A stretch of 64,000 nt of DNA from Epiperipatus broadwayi (GCA_028023455.1 JAQFVV010012489.1:2295881-2359880), one strand, 5' to 3'. Positions 1-13,170 are shown, counted from the stretch's first letter. A program made the numbers and translations. Notes: generated from the letters alone by a model not told the origin.

Positions 1-400
1 TCTACAACATTTGCAGATAGAAAAAACTCTAAATATTCACATCTGAATTTTGCTAATATTGAAAAACGGAAATCATAATACAACAACAGATACCTTTGTC
101 ATTGAATGCATAGCAGAGCAGAGTAACTTCAGAAAATGAACAAAATCTTTTTTAATTGACATTTACTGTCAAAATGCAAATGACAAAATATTAATCATTG
201 ATAAATCTCTAAAATTCTGCTTTAAAATATTAAAATTGTTTCCTAAATTTTTGAATACCTTAAATTATTTTAAGACAGTAATGGTAATGAAGTATTAGCC
301 ATAATTTTCTTGAGGAGGTAGGACAAATAGAGCATTATGACTTCTGTGTTAATGTTACATTAGAAGTTTTTATCTTTTACTTTTAAATATATATATATAT
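1..400. other. AT-rich stretch without recognised gene
   Basis: No convincing reading frame or repeat is seen here apart from a short (AT)n tract near 390-400, which leads into the R2 repeat. Confidence 0.6.
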
Positions 401-523
401 AAAGGGATTCCACCTTTATTGTTGAAAGGAAGTTGCCTTGACAACAGTTTGAAATTGTTGATTGCTACCTGTATTGGAATTGTCTGGTGTTGATTGATTT
501 CTAATGGTTATATATATGTATAT
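401..523 (+). repeat. R2 short interspersed repeat, copy a
   Basis: About 120 bases with the family signature GGTTGCCTTGACAACAG (AGTTGCCTTGACAACAG in this copy), preceded by a CCACCTTTATTGTTGAAAG segment and ending in an AT tail. Related copies lie at about 10.0, 13.5, 14.37 and 48.3 kb. The R1 LTR copy at 524-2577 abuts its AT tail, so the LTR probably inserted into that tail. It has no coding potential and I cannot assign a class. Confidence 0.65.
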
Positions 524-2577
524 TATAATGATCGAAATGAAAGTGAAGATCGAATCTAACTGCAAAAACAATATCTGCAACTACCAGGGCGCCATCTAGG
601 CATTTGAGCCTAGAAAAATTTATAAAGTAAGCAGATACGCACTGTTAAGATTCCACTTTATTTAAATATTCCGATCGTTAGCCCAAGTCACTAGCTCAGC
701 GGAGACGCAGAGATAAAAATCTATATCTTAATTTATATCTTAAGTATCAATAAATAAAAGCCACTGCCAGAAATTAACACATAAAAATATTTATTTACGC
801 ACATATAAAATAACATTTAAATTTTGAGGAATAAGTTTAACATTTTAGATTTTTATATTAACCTTTTAATTTACATTTAACTAAGTTTCAATGAGTTTAA
901 TATTTTGTTTAAATAGTCAAGTATGAATAGACTACATAGATCTGCATTTGAAAAGAAAATATTCTTCCCTGATTTAACCTTAGGCAACAAATTTCGCAAT
1001 CAACTGGCGCCAATCCATCTGATACATTCATGTATTCAACGTAGCATGATATGACAACACAAAATACTATACTGTCAGGAATGTACATCTGAACAATAAG
1101 TAGAAATAGAGAAGACATTGACTCTCCACCAACAGGAATGTGACATCTGTTGGCGAGTAGAACAATAAACAAAAAACTCCATAGGAATGGACTGCGGTCT
1201 TCTGCCGACTTACAAACCCATCCATAGGCAAACAGAAGGTGTGTGGCATATATATGCAATCCTGCCCGAAGCGGATCTCATACTACATCTACTAATTACA
1301 CAAATATATCCAATCCATTGAGCCAATTCAACTACGAAACGAATAACCTAAGATTACCCTCCCTTAATATAACTTTACAAAACTATATAGCCATTCACGC
1401 CCAACTTAAATTTAACATTTAGATACGTTCGCACAAATGAATTTAAAAAAAATTTGTTTTAAAATGTTGAGTATAGATCAGCTGCACAGATTCCACGGTC
1501 AAAAACATTCCAAATTAAACACAAATGATCAAAATACAAAGTCATCGATAAACGTCACTTGCATAGGGAATATACAAATCCCATTAGCATTCATCGTAAG
1601 ATGCTGCAGTGATATCATTGACCCATATATTCTAATTGAATGTGAAAACCACAACATAATCAACCGCTAAAGAATCTATGCAACGTCTATACCCAACCTA
1701 AATTTCATCATTTAAAATTTAAACAACAAATAATTTATACAATAAGAGAAAAAAAAAATGGAAATGATTTTTATCAATCGGAAAACATATAAAATTAAAC
1801 ATTATTAATTGATTTTAAACTTAAAAGTCAGATAGAAGTTCATAAGCTTGAATGAAAGTTCTTAGTTATTTTTAAATTTAGAGTTCATGTCAATATAGCT
1901 TACAGTAGAAGAGTCCAGGTTCCTGTTTTTAATTCCCGCAACGTCTCCATTGGAAGTTAATGTTCTGGAGGTAGCATTAGCTGGTTCCATTCTTGTATCA
2001 CAGTCTTTTCATTTTATTTTTTTTTTAAAACAAAAAAAAATGAGAGAGAACGGCAAGTGCGTCTTACCGTTCTCATCAAATCAAGTCCAAAAAAACTGTC
2101 TGGAACTCAATATTTCTCTTTTTATAGTAAATCTCCAGATTGAATGAACAAAGACGTCACTAATCCAAATTTTCGTTCGGGTCCGGGCTGAGGCTTGGTG
2201 CTTCCATTGGTCAAGCTAATTTCATTTTTTTTCTTATCTATCTTTCATCAGATCATTTTAATTATACAAGAGCCCACGGCTAGCTTGCTTTTCAAACAAT
2301 TTATAAACAATCATTTCCATTTACAGATTACAAGAATTAATTAATACCTGTTTTTATTTTTAAATCTTATACTTTTTTTTTTTTATAAAAAAGTACGTTC
2401 AAATACTTATTTATTTGTTTTTTTTTTAAAAAAAATATTTTTAAAGTTTGGCATCTGTGTGAATGTATATACGTTTACCAAACATTTTAATTTTAGCGTT
2501 TAGTTTTTTACTTTTATTTGCGAACTTTTAAGTTTTTATTTTAAATTAATGTAACAACATATTTATATATTGTTACA
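524..2577 (-). mobile_element. R1 LTR-like element, copy 1 (solo, minus)
   Basis: A 2,054-base repeat homologous along its length to 2584-4712 and 7250-9422. On the minus strand it begins TGTAACAATATATAAATATG and ends in CATTATA, close to the TG...CA form of LTRs. A TATA-like box (TATAAAAAG) sits at 2118-2126 on the minus strand, at the position equivalent to the boxes in the other two copies. An AATAAA signal lies near the far end, and a TGGCGCCCT motif lies about 60 bases before the terminus. No gag, pol or internal region adjoins it, so I read it as a solo LTR. The long reading frame 909-1259 lies inside the repeat and is not taken as a gene. The LTR class is an inference; a long non-autonomous element is the alternative. 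Confidence 0.6.
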
Positions 2578-2583
2578 ATATAT

Positions 2584-4712
2584 TGTAACAGATATATAAT
2601 ATGCTGTTACATTAATTTAAAATTAGAATAAAAACTTTAAGCTCGTAAATAAAACTAAAACTAAAAGCTAAAAAAAATTAAAGAGTTGTTAAATGTATAT
2701 ATTCACACAGATGCAAAACGTTAAAAGTATTTCTTTTTTAAATAAAAAAAAAGTATTTGAATGTACTAATCTAATGATAAAATATTTTTGTAAATGGAAA
2801 TGATTGTTTTATAAATTAAATGAAAAGCAAACTAGCCCTTGGGGCTCTTATATAAAAAAGTCAGATGAAAGATATAGATAAGAGAACAAAAAAAATTAGA
2901 TGTCCAATAGAAGCAGCAATGAAGGCTTGGACCGTAATGAAAAATTGGAACAGGAAACCATTGATCAGTGAATCCAGACGATCGATATAAAAAGAAAAAT
3001 AATGAAATTAAGAACAGTTCCAGCTTGATTTTTTTTGAGAGGCATGATAAGATGGACTTGTCACACTCTCTCACTATTTTCAAATAAAATGACTGATGAA
3101 TTATGAACAGTATTATTGCAGACCCCGAATCATATGGGTTCTGCAATCAAATGGTACCAGGACTGAACCAGCTAAGGCCACCTCCAGAACAACAGACCGG
3201 TATTCCAATAGAGAATCATGGGAATTGGCACCAGGAACCAGGATTCTTCAAATGTAAGATATGAACTGTAAAATTTAAAAGTAATTAAGAACTTTCGTCA
3301 AGATTTGACAAGCTTTTAATATTCAGCTAACCTAAATTTTAAAATGAACTTTTATCTGACTTTTAACTTTCAAATCAATTATTAATGTTTAGGTTTATAC
3401 ATTTGAGTTTGAAAAAAAATCATTTCCATTTTTTTTATTAATATTTATTGTATAAATTATTTAAATGCATTAAATTTAAGTTGGGTATAGACACTTGCAT
3501 AGATTCATTAACGTTTAATTATGTTTTTGTTTTCATATTTGACTAAAATATATAGACATTCGGTAAATAATATCTTATATTGAGTATCTAAAATGTATTT
3601 ATTCGGATGTCTTTTATGTTATTGGTGTCAATGCAGCATCTTATGATGAATACCATTGGGTTTGTTGTAAATTTCCCTCTGCAATTCCATCAATGACTTT
3701 ATATTTTGATCATTTATATTTATTTTGAAATGTTTTTAACCATGGAATCTATGTGGCTGATCTATGCTCAACATTATAAAACAAATTTTTATAAAATTCA
3801 TCTGTGCAAACTTATATAAATGTTAAATTTAAGTTGGGCATGAATGGTTGCATAGATTGGCAAAGTTATGTTAGTTTAAGGGAGGGTAAATCTTAAGTTA
3901 TTTGTTTCGTGGTTGGATTGGGTCAATGGATTGGATATATTGGTGTAATTAGTAAATGTAGTATGAGATCTGCTACTTGCAGGATTGCATTATATGCCAC
4001 ACACCCCCTTTTTTGCCTATGGAAGGGAATAGTAAGATGGAAAATGCAGTCCCTTCCTATGGAGTTTTTTTAATTGTTCTTCTTGCCAGACAGATGTAGC
4101 ATTCCTGTCCTGGACAAGAGTCAATGTCTTCTTTAACCATGCTGTTCAGATGTACATTCCTGACAGTATGGTATTTGTGCTGTCGTATTTCATGCTGCAT
4201 TGAATACATCGATGTATCAGATGGATTGACGTTGGTTTGACTGCAAACTTTTGGCCTAAGGTTAAATAAGGGATAGAATATTTTCTTTTCAAATGAAATC
4301 TATGTAGTTTATTCATACTTGACACTCTTAAAAATATTATTAAACAAATCTGTATGAATAGTTTAAAATAATAATTTAAATTTAAAAATTGATATTAAAA
4401 CCTAAAATAATTTTTGTTCCTCAATTTTATCTATATGTGCATAAATAAATGTTTGTGTGTTAATTACTGGCAGTGGCTTCTTTTATTTTTTTATTTTAAT
4501 ATTGAAGATATTTTTAAATAGGAATTTATATTTTATAAATCTCTGTGTCTCACTGAGCTAGTGACATTGGGCTGACGGTCTGAATAAAACATGTAAAATG
4601 TGAATCTTAACTTATGTATCTGCCTACTATATAAATTTTCTAGGTTCAAATGTCCTAGTGGTGCCCTGTATGGTAGATACGATAAGACTCCTAACTCACC
4701 CAGACCATTATA
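2584..4712 (+). mobile_element. R1 LTR-like element, copy 2 (solo, plus)
   Basis: A 2,129-base copy of R1 in the opposite orientation to copy 1 and separated from it only by ATATAT (2578-2583). It begins TGTAACAGATATATAATATG and ends CATTATA. A TATA-like box lies at 2986-2994. It is more diverged than copies 1 and 3: its TGGCGCC-like motif has decayed to TGGTGCC. Together, copies 1 and 2 make a 4.2-kb imperfect palindrome. No coding region is seen. Confidence 0.6.
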
Positions 4713-4752
4713 ATATATATATAAAAGAGAAAATTCATAACATTAGCTGAAA

Positions 4753-4887
4753 ATATTTGAAACACTCCACAGTTAAATTATTCCAGCCACACTCCTATTT
4801 TAAAGAAACAAAGGTTAAATTTGAGTTTTCTTAATTTAAAATGGAAGTGTGACTGGAATAATATAGCTATGGGCCATTTCAAATATA
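4753..4887. mobile_element. Small hairpin MITE
   Basis: Two arms of about 55 bases form an imperfect inverted repeat. The left arm runs from ATATTTGAAACACTCC and the right arm ends with the complement, TTTCAAATAT. The arms contain TTATTCCAGCCACACT and its near-complement. The ends run into (AT)n tracts, so any TA target duplication cannot be told apart from the background. It has no coding capacity. Confidence 0.6.
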
Positions 4888-4908
4888 TATATATATATAT
4901 ATATATAT
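4881..4908. repeat. (AT)n microsatellite
   Basis: An uninterrupted alternating AT tract at the right edge of the hairpin element. Confidence 0.9.
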
Positions 4909-4909
4909 A

Positions 4910-5630
4910 AACAGTGTAATATATATTTGTTTTTTAATAATTATTACACATTGTATAAAAACAATTATAAATCTTAATAAATTTCACCAAAATGATATTT
5001 TTAGTTATTCCTAAAATATTTTTGAAATAATCTTGCAAATAGTATGGATTCCTGAGTAAAAAAAAATACATTAATCATAGAGAAGAAAATAATGCTTAAA
5101 TTCCTTTATTTTGATACTATTTGATTTTACTGACTTCTTTTGACTTATTTTTTTTAATGAAAAAATAAATAATTTAAAACAATTCAAATTTACTAATTAA
5201 AAACAAAAATAATAGGCAAATATCTCAAAAGATTGCACTGCAAATGAACTTTAAAAAAAATATAATTACAGCAGTTTTTTTAGATTTATCTGACCAAACG
5301 CATCTGAGTAGGAGTTCTTCATAGTTATCTCTTTCACTGAAAAAAATATTTTTTAACTGAACAGTTTTTTTATTGGCCAAGTGAATTAAAGTTTTACAAC
5401 TTTTGATTGGTCAATTACAAAATCAGCAGTAAAAATATATTCATCTTTTAATATTATATTCATTTTAGTTTTGATTGTAAAAAGTATATTAATAATTTGT
5501 CAGATTATGAAAGTGAATAAAAGTTTTTTCAAAAATAAATTTCTATTTATAATTATAAAAATATTCGATAGTGGAAGACCTAAAAACAAAGTTTGTAACA
5601 AATTAAAAAGTGCAGTGGATGTCATTTCTT
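4910..5630. other. AT-rich stretch, nothing recognised
   Basis: The only long frame in this region starts at 5471 and runs into the tandem duplication. Its composition is low-complexity (Ile, Lys, Phe, Asn), and I do not regard it as coding. Confidence 0.5.
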
Positions 5631-5637
5631 TCTTTCT

Positions 5638-6058
5638 CAATTTATGTTCATGTAAAAGTAAAGATTTTTTTTTACCAAAATCTTACTATTTTTCTGAAAT
5701 AATTATATTTTCAGCATATTTAATCAAAAATACATTATAATACGTAAAAAATATCAACAAAATACTCTAATACATTCATTTTTGTTTGAAAATCAAATAA
5801 AGAGCTTGGGATGATGAAAATTGTTGACAGGTGTCAAATTGTTGTTAGCACTGGTTTCTTTTTCAATTTATGTTCATGTAAAAGTAAATAATGTTTTACT
5901 AAAAATCTTACTATTTTTATAAAATAATTATATTTTCAGCATATTTTAACAAAATACATTATAATATGTAAAAAAAATACCAACAAAATACTCTAATACA
6001 TCCATTTTTGTTAGAAAATCAAATAAAGAGCTTGTTGTGATAAAAATTGTTGACAGGC
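5638..6058. repeat. Tandem duplication, 226-base period
   Basis: Two adjacent copies offset by 226 bases. Matching landmarks are CAATTTATGTTCATGTAAAA at 5638 and 5864, and GTTGACAGG at 5823 and 6049. The copies differ by scattered substitutions and small indels, so the duplication is not recent. Confidence 0.8.
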
Positions 6059-6059
6059 T

Positions 6060-7245
6060 CTCTTCTTTTCTTCGGATTGAGAACCAACCAATCAGCATCT
6101 AGTAAAGCCTGCCTTCTTTCATTGTTGTAGCTTCTTACATCAATATTGATTTTTTACTTCTAAAATAATTCTAGAGAGGGCAGCATCTTATGGTACTTTT
6201 TAAGCTTTAAAATAAGCATAAAAACTGATGGTTTTCCAGTGACTTGAAGCCATGTACATCAATCCACAGTTGTTTCTTGGAAAGTCTTCTTAATAGAAAT
6301 GCATGACAATCTGAATTTTTAATCATTTATTTTGGTCTACTCATTGTGAAATGAACATTCAAATTTCACTCACACATTATTAACATATTGTAGTGGCCAC
6401 TGATAAAGTATGCATATTTTTTCCCAATATCTACAAATGTATCTTTGAAATATAAGGATGAATTTCTGAAAATATAAATTTCAAATCAATATTTAAAATC
6501 AATAACAAAATGTTTGAGGTGTAAAAAATTAAATATAAAGATGCTATAATATTTATATTACGACTGTTTATTATTTAGATATATATATAATTTTAATAAA
6601 TGCTTAGACACATTTGAAGTTCAGAATATTTTAAGCATAAATAATCCATATTATAACATAAAATAAAAACTCTATAGCTTTCATATTGCATGCATTTCAG
6701 CTAAACCATTTTTTTTTTAAAAGTATATTAGAAGTTGCTTCAACAAGTCTTTTGATTTTTAGCTTACATAAAGATGCTTGCTTAGTTAAAATGTGGGCAA
6801 TCTCAGGTTGTACATTAATGCTATTGTAGCAGTTAGGTACATTCTAAATATACTAACTTTTAAATTTGTCTCTGAATAAAACCATATGTTTCGATATATA
6901 TATATGATAAAGCTTTTAAATATCCTGCTGCAGGTCAAATATCTCTTCAGTTCTTCATAGAAAAATAGTAAAGAAGACATTTCTCATTTAGCTTTACGAA
7001 TAGTAAGGGTTTAAGCATTTTCCATCTTTTTTTAAATTCATAGTTAAGAATTACTAGATACGTTTTAAGACCAATATTATGTTGTTATCTGAATTGACTA
7101 TGAATTGATTACCTAAAAAAACCTAAGTTTGCTTACAATGTTTAAAAAAATGTTTAAGGTTTGTCAGACAAAGTTTTAACACACATACACGTGTGTATGT
7201 ATTAATACTGAAATACTTTTTTTACTCACACACACATATATATAT
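6060..7245. other. AT-rich stretch, nothing recognised
   Basis: No supported gene. There are short (AT)n and (CA)n runs near 7180-7245, just upstream of the R1 copy. Confidence 0.5.
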
Positions 7246-7249
7246 ATAT

Positions 7250-9422
7250 TGTAACGATATATAAATATGTAGTTACATTAATTTAAAAGAAAAACAAAGT
7301 TCGCAAATAAAAATAAATGTATCAAAAATCTATAAAAAAAACTAAACGCTAAAATTAAAATGTTGTTAAATATATATATTCGCACAGATGCTAAACTTTA
7401 AAAATATTATTTTTTTATATAAATAAAAAAAGGTATTTGAACGTATTTTTTTTTTGATACAAAAATACAAGAGTTAAATATTAAAATATTTAATATAAGT
7501 TAAAATAAAAACAGGTATTAATTAATTCCTGTAATCTATAAATGGAAATGATTGTTTATTATTTGAAAAACAAGCTAGCCCTCAAGGCCCTTATGTAACA
7601 AAAGTCAGATGAAAAGTTAGATAAGAGAAGAAAGAAATTTTAGCTTGACCAATGCAAACACCAGAAATTCAGCACGGACCGTAACTGAAACACCAGAGGA
7701 TTAGTGACGTATTGCCGATTGAATCCTAAGATCAAATGATAAGAGACTAATAAAAATATAAAAGCCAAATTATTATGATAATTGTTATCTTAGAGCTGAC
7801 TATGAATAGATCGTTATAACTAGCTGTATTGCAGATTTTCACGATGTGGAAGTCTGCAATAAATTTAATTTTCTGGACAACCAGCTGAGGCCTCTGGATG
7901 ACAGTTTCTGACCAAATGCATGGCAAGTCGCAGTTTTATTTCAAAGAAGGAGAAAATCTACGAAAGTGATCACGAAGATGGACTTCTCAATCTATTAAAT
8001 CCGTAAAGTATGAACTATTGTATCTATCTAATAACTTTCCTAAAATTGCAAGTAATTAATAACTGAAAATAAGAACTCTTATCTGACTTAAAGAATGCAA
8101 ATTCAATTATTGATATTTTTTTTATGTAGATATTTAAGCAATCATTTCCAGTTCATTTTTTTTGTGTGTGTATTATGTTTTAACTAAAATGTATTAAATT
8201 TAAAGTGGTTTATAGATGCTTGCATGGATTCGTTTGCGGTTAATTATATTTTGGTTTTCATATTTGATCAAAATATATAGACATTTGATAAATAATGATA
8301 CCTTACGGTGAGTATCTAAAATGTATTTATTCGGATGTCTTTTAAGTTATTGGTGACAACGCAAATATCTTATGGTGAATACTATTGGGTTACTTATAAG
8401 TTTCCCTCTGTGATTGTCGGTATCAATAATTTTGTATTTTGATCGTTTATGTTTATTTTGAAATGTTTTTGACCGTGGAATCTATGTAATTGATCTATAC
8501 CCAACATATTAAACAAATCTGTGCGAACGTATTTAAAAGTTAAATTTAAGTTGGGCGTGAATGGCTGTATAGTTTTGTAAAGTTGTATTAAGGGAGGGTA
8601 ATCTTAGGTTATTCATTTCGTAGTTGAATTGGTTCAATGGATTGGATATATTTGTGTAATTAGTAGATGTAGCAGGAGATCCGCCATGTGCAGGATTACA
8701 TATATATGCCACACACCCTCTGTTTGCCTATGGATGGGTTTGTAAGTCGGCAGAAGACCGCAGTCCATTCCTATGGAGTTTTTAGTTTATTGATCTACTT
8801 GCCCACAGATGTCACATTCCTGTTGGTGGAGAGTCAATGTCTTCTCTATTTCTACTTATTGTTCAGATGTACATTCCTGACAATATAGTATTTTGTGTTG
8901 TTGTATCATGCTACATTGAATACATGAATGTATCAGATGGATTGGCGCCAGTTGATTGCGAAATTTGTTGCCTAAGGTTAAATCAGGGAAGAATATTTTC
9001 CTTTCAAATGCAGACCTATGTAGTCCATTCATACTTGACCCTCTAAATAAAATATTAAACATTATAGCAAGCTATTTTAAATGTAAAATTAAAAATTAAG
9101 ATAAAAATCTAAATGTTAAACTTATTCCTCGAATTTAGAATGATTTTATATGTGCGTAAATAAATATTTTTCTGTGTTAATTTCTGGCAGTGGCTTTTAT
9201 TATTTTATTCTTTTATATTTAAGATATAAAATTTATAGATTTTTATCTCGGCGTCTCCGCTGAGCTAGTGACAATGGGCTAACGATCTAAATATGTAAAT
9301 AAAGTGGAATCCTAACAGCGCGTATCTGCCTACTTTATAAATTTTTCTAGGCTCAAATGCCTAGATGGCGCCCTTTGGTAGTGCGGTGCGGTGCAATCTC
9401 CCACTTCGTTTGGATCATTATA
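7250..9422 (+). mobile_element. R1 LTR-like element, copy 3 (solo, plus)
   Basis: A 2,173-base copy that starts TGTAACGATATATAAATATG inside a TA tract and ends CATTATA. The TATA-like box is at 7757-7764, an AATAAA signal near 9157, and TGGCGCCCT at about 9366. It is closer to copy 1 than to copy 2. A reading frame equivalent to 909-1259 is present at about 8690-9046 but has an in-frame TAG and no start, as expected for non-coding homology. No internal retrotransposon region flanks it on either side. Confidence 0.6.
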
Positions 9423-9592
9423 ATATATAATAAATAAAGTTTGATATCTGTATTCGTTTCACAATATATGTAATATACAAATCAATATATATATCAAAAT
9501 ACAGTACAATTTATATAAATTATATTTTTTTAGAAGTACTTTCGACTATACACTTTGTAGTCTTTATCAACTATATATATATATACAAACAG

Positions 9593-9862
9593 GTGTTACT
9601 GACATTGAAAAAATTAAAAGACAAGTGGAGTTGGGATGGATATATTTTTAGAAGAGATGATAATAGATGGAAAATTAAAATCTTAAACTGGATTCCAAGA
9701 GATTGTAAAAGACCCAGAAATAGACCATATGTCAGATGGATGGATGAAATAAAAAAGTGTGCAGGGGTGATGTGGAGAAAAGAAGCTAAAGATCGGAGAT
9801 GGATTGAACTTGGAGAAACTTTCATCCTGCAGTGGATTGATAATGGATGATGATGATATATT
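9593..9862 (+). pseudogene. 3' end of an RTE-type LINE
   Basis: The frame 9593-9850 encodes about 85 residues resembling the extreme C-terminus of non-LTR reverse transcriptases of the RTE/Jockey type. In order there is a KWSWDGYIFRRDDNRW segment, a PRNRPYVRWMDEIKKCAG segment and a final WIELGETFILQWID. I recall the family pattern as W-G-H-..-R, GRP..RW.D-I and W..L..AF..QW. The stop is followed by a GATGATGATGATA tail, typical of RTE 3' ends. Everything upstream of about 9590 is unrelated AT-rich sequence, so the copy is strongly 5'-truncated and inactive. The aligned part has no internal stops, suggesting moderate age. Confidence 0.75.
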
Positions 9863-9999
9863 TATTAGGGTGCTTTTAGAACAGGTTATATTTGCCTGAT
9901 TAATGAAGTATGTGTAAAATATTTTGCATTATAATTTCACATTTTTTAATCAAGTTGCAATCTTTAGAGTCTATCTATACAAAGACATTAGACAAAAGA

Positions 10000-10077
10000 T
10001 AAAGGTGATACCACCTTTATTGTTGAAGGAGGTTGCCTTGTCTACAGATTGAGTTTATTGATAGCTTAAGGGTTAAT

Positions 10078-10080
<3 letters not shown>
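10000..10080 (+). repeat. R2 short interspersed repeat, copy b
   Basis: It contains GATACCACCTTTATTGTTGA followed by GGAGGTTGCCTTG, as in copy a. The copy is partly diverged and runs into the long AT tract. Confidence 0.65.

Positions 10081-10163
<83 letters not shown>
10081..10163. repeat. Long (AT)n microsatellite
   Basis: About 80 bases of alternating AT form the tail of the R2 copy. Confidence 0.9.
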
Positions 10164-10164
<1 letters not shown>

Positions 10165-10169
10165 GCCAT

Positions 10170-13070
10170 TACAATTTAGTCACTAGCTAAATTTATAGTA
10201 ATGTGCATGTAAGAAAGTGTAAAACAAAATCATCATCACATTTTTATATAATCATAAATGAAGCTGTAGGGCATCCAAGTTTAAACCCTACAAGGTCCAG
10301 TTCTAAAAGCTTTAAACAGAGAAAGAATGGGTCAACAATTATATGCTTTATTTCTGTGTGTGTTGATAGAAAGGTAATACACACATTTAAACTATTTAAT
10401 ATTTAAATTTTCTGTTAAAAAGCAAAGTTATAATGCATACATATAGGCAATGTATGTGTAAATTATTTAATTGTTGTATATTTCAAATATTAAACATTTT
10501 AACTTTCTTTAAAACTAACCTATGCTTGATCAATTTTAATGTCTTATTCTATACTTTTATTTTGCTTTTCTTTAATTATAAGTGGGATTTAAAAGTTACA
10601 GATTTAATTAAATAATTGGGTTATAATTACTAAGCTAGCAATTATAGTATTTAAGGTTAGTTTATGAATGATTTGAAAGAATGAAGGATGTGTGTACATT
10701 ACATACAAAATTTTACATTTCCTAAATATTGAAAGAAAAGGAAGTATTAAATCTGTTAAATTATTTTTTTTGTACAATTTTTTTTGTTAAAAGAGGAAAT
10801 CTGTTTAATCAGATATCGATCTTTGTAGTAATTTTTTTTTGTAAATGATTGTCACTTTGGAAACTTATAATGAGTCAGAGCTCTAAATTTTGAAATTGTC
10901 TTATCTCAAGATCTATAGAAAGGAAGCTCAAAGATTTGAAGTGTTACCTGGATGTTAAAAAGAAAAAAAAACAAAAGAAAGGAAATAAGAATTGAGTCTA
11001 TTTTTTTTTTAAAACAAAAGTGTCTGGAAAAAGGATTAAACTTTTCAGTTGAAAAATACTTTGGTTGAAAATAAATTAGAGATCTAATTAAAACAAATTT
11101 GTCCAAAAATAGCAAGTGATGCTATCTCTGATTGGTTAAGGTAGCTAAAAATTGGATATAAAAAGCTGTTTTGAATTATTATTAAGATTATTATTGTGAT
11201 TGATTCAGATTATTAAACTATCAAATTTGAATGTTGAAAATATAAGAAATGGCGGGCTAGAAAAATTATATGTATATTCCATTTGCCGGACCATCTGGGG
11301 AAGCTGCACATCACATAGGAAAGAAAAGATGTGTCTAAAATAATATTCTACACCTTTCAACTGACCAGATAAATAAGATGTTTTTAATAGAAGGAAGAAA
11401 GCATTCACCTGCATTCAAAGAAGATGAATTAATCTACTGATAAATATTAATCATCAAGTCCAATTAATTGTTCCAACAACTGATTTTAAACTCAAGAAAA
11501 TTTACAAATGGGAAAACAACTGCTGTATTTCATCCACATGCTTGACAGGAAGAGAAGAAAATTTAATATAATGATTTCCAAATTGTCCACTAAAGCAAAT
11601 AACCTCAATAGAGTCATCATCATTAAATAGTTATACACCTCAAGAAAGAGATTGTTCCCACATAAAACAGAAATAGTAGCTGCAGAAATATAGACAAGTT
11701 TGAACTCTTGGAAATTCGCCACAAACAAAAGATCGGTAATATGACTTTTTATATCTATTTTCTTTATGATATCAGTCTTAATAAACATTTTAGCAATAAA
11801 GTGATATATTTTATTTAAAGAACTTTTAAAGACTATTCAGATCGATTAAAAACAAGAATGTCTTACTAAAAATAACTTTGAGCTTCATAAATGATCTTGA
11901 ATGTATGAAAATGATTTGTTTATTAATTTTACAATATTAATGTGTAAAACAATTTTTTTTATGGTATTATGATTTTAGTTTTAACTAATATATTATTATT
12001 AGTTTGGTTTTTTTTAATAATATTTTGTTATTATGGGATAAAACACGCACATACATAATAATATTTTTATATGTGTATAATTGGGAGTGAATGTGAAATA
12101 ATGAGTAGTATTAGAATATTAGATTATTTTGTTTCAAGTTCAGTATAGATTTCAGCGCTTGGAAGGGAGGGGGAGAAAATAATTTAAAACTGGTTTCTAA
12201 AACTTGCTCTTTCAATTCTACTAACATTTTTTTTTACATTCTATTTACATGTTGGATTTTAAAGTATGTGTGCCAATGAGCAGATAATATTTTTTTTTAA
12301 TACTTTTCTCATGGAGTGAAAATCATGGTCAATGTGACGTCCAACTTAATACAAATACATTTGAAGGGAAAGGGGGAAGAACTTAAAATTAATCTGAGGA
12401 TTGTTATATAATCAATTATTATTATTATTATTCATGTCAATTTTCATATTTATCTAGAAATTTTTATGTATACGTTAGAAATGTAGTAATAAATATTAGT
12501 TTGTTTTATTAAACGAGGCGTATATATTTCATTAAGTGTAGTCTTGGTTAAGTGTGATTATTCATCATCATCAATGGTTGAATATTAGTTATTGAAGATA
12601 TAAGTAAATATGCTAAAATTAAGCAATAATTATGAATTTCTTCATAAAATTTAGTTTTATGTTTAGGCTTAGTCCTAGAGCTGTAGTTGAAACCCTTGTC
12701 ATTATTGTTATTATTATTATCATCATCATCATCATCATCAACGTTTTAATTAATGAGCTGTTTAACTGTTTAAAGGCCATAAATAACTATTGATTTTATA
12801 ATATTTAGTGATTTCTTAGTATTATTATAACCACATCCCATCATCTATTTCATGCAAGGATGAGTGAATTGCCATCCTAAATTAGTTATATATAATCTGA
12901 GCTAGTGAACTTATAAAACTATTGAAACACATTTGTTATGCTAAGATCTGAGAAATGATGTGTTCAATGAACTCCACTGTGATTTAAAGATGTTTTACTT
13001 TTACCTAACTATTAGTGCTTCTAGTGATATGGCTCAAAAAGCAAAATCTCTCATTTTTATTAGAAATAAA
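10170..13070. other. AT-rich stretch, no gene; triplet microsatellite
   Basis: Several short frames (10203-10615 plus, 10906-11788 minus) lack recognisable domains and look like chance. A (TTA)n/(TCA)n microsatellite is at about 12703-12741. Confidence 0.5.
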
Positions 13071-13074
13071 GTAC

Positions 13075-13170
13075 CAAAAAAAAAAGGGATTCAAACCCGG
13101 TACATGTGAAAGGTTATCAGATATAACCGTGTCTAGATTCAGATAATCTAGTGGCGCCCTGCTAGACCAT
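13075..13170 (+). repeat. Possible LTR-end fragment with GGCGCC motif
   Basis: A short segment containing AATCTAGTGGCGCCCTGC. It resembles the TGGCGCCCT-bearing right ends of the R1 and R3 LTR-like repeats, and it is preceded by a self-complementary TCTAGATT...AATCTAG. It is too short to classify. Confidence 0.3.

Noticed and set aside
909-1259. Minus-strand frame of 116 codons within R1 copy 1, with homologous frames at 8688-9046
   Set aside because: It lies inside an LTR-like repeat. The homologous copy has an in-frame TAG and no start codon, and copy 2 is broken further, so there is no sign of selection for a protein.
5471-5740. Plus-strand frame of 89 codons
   Set aside because: The composition is dominated by Ile, Lys, Phe, Ser and Asn, as expected from AT-rich DNA. 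It overlaps the 226-base tandem duplication and has no domain.
12703-12800. Possible CATCATCATC-tailed cephalopod SINE
   Set aside because: Only the microsatellite and a short AACG-containing stretch resemble it. I could not see a tRNA-like head or a full consensus.
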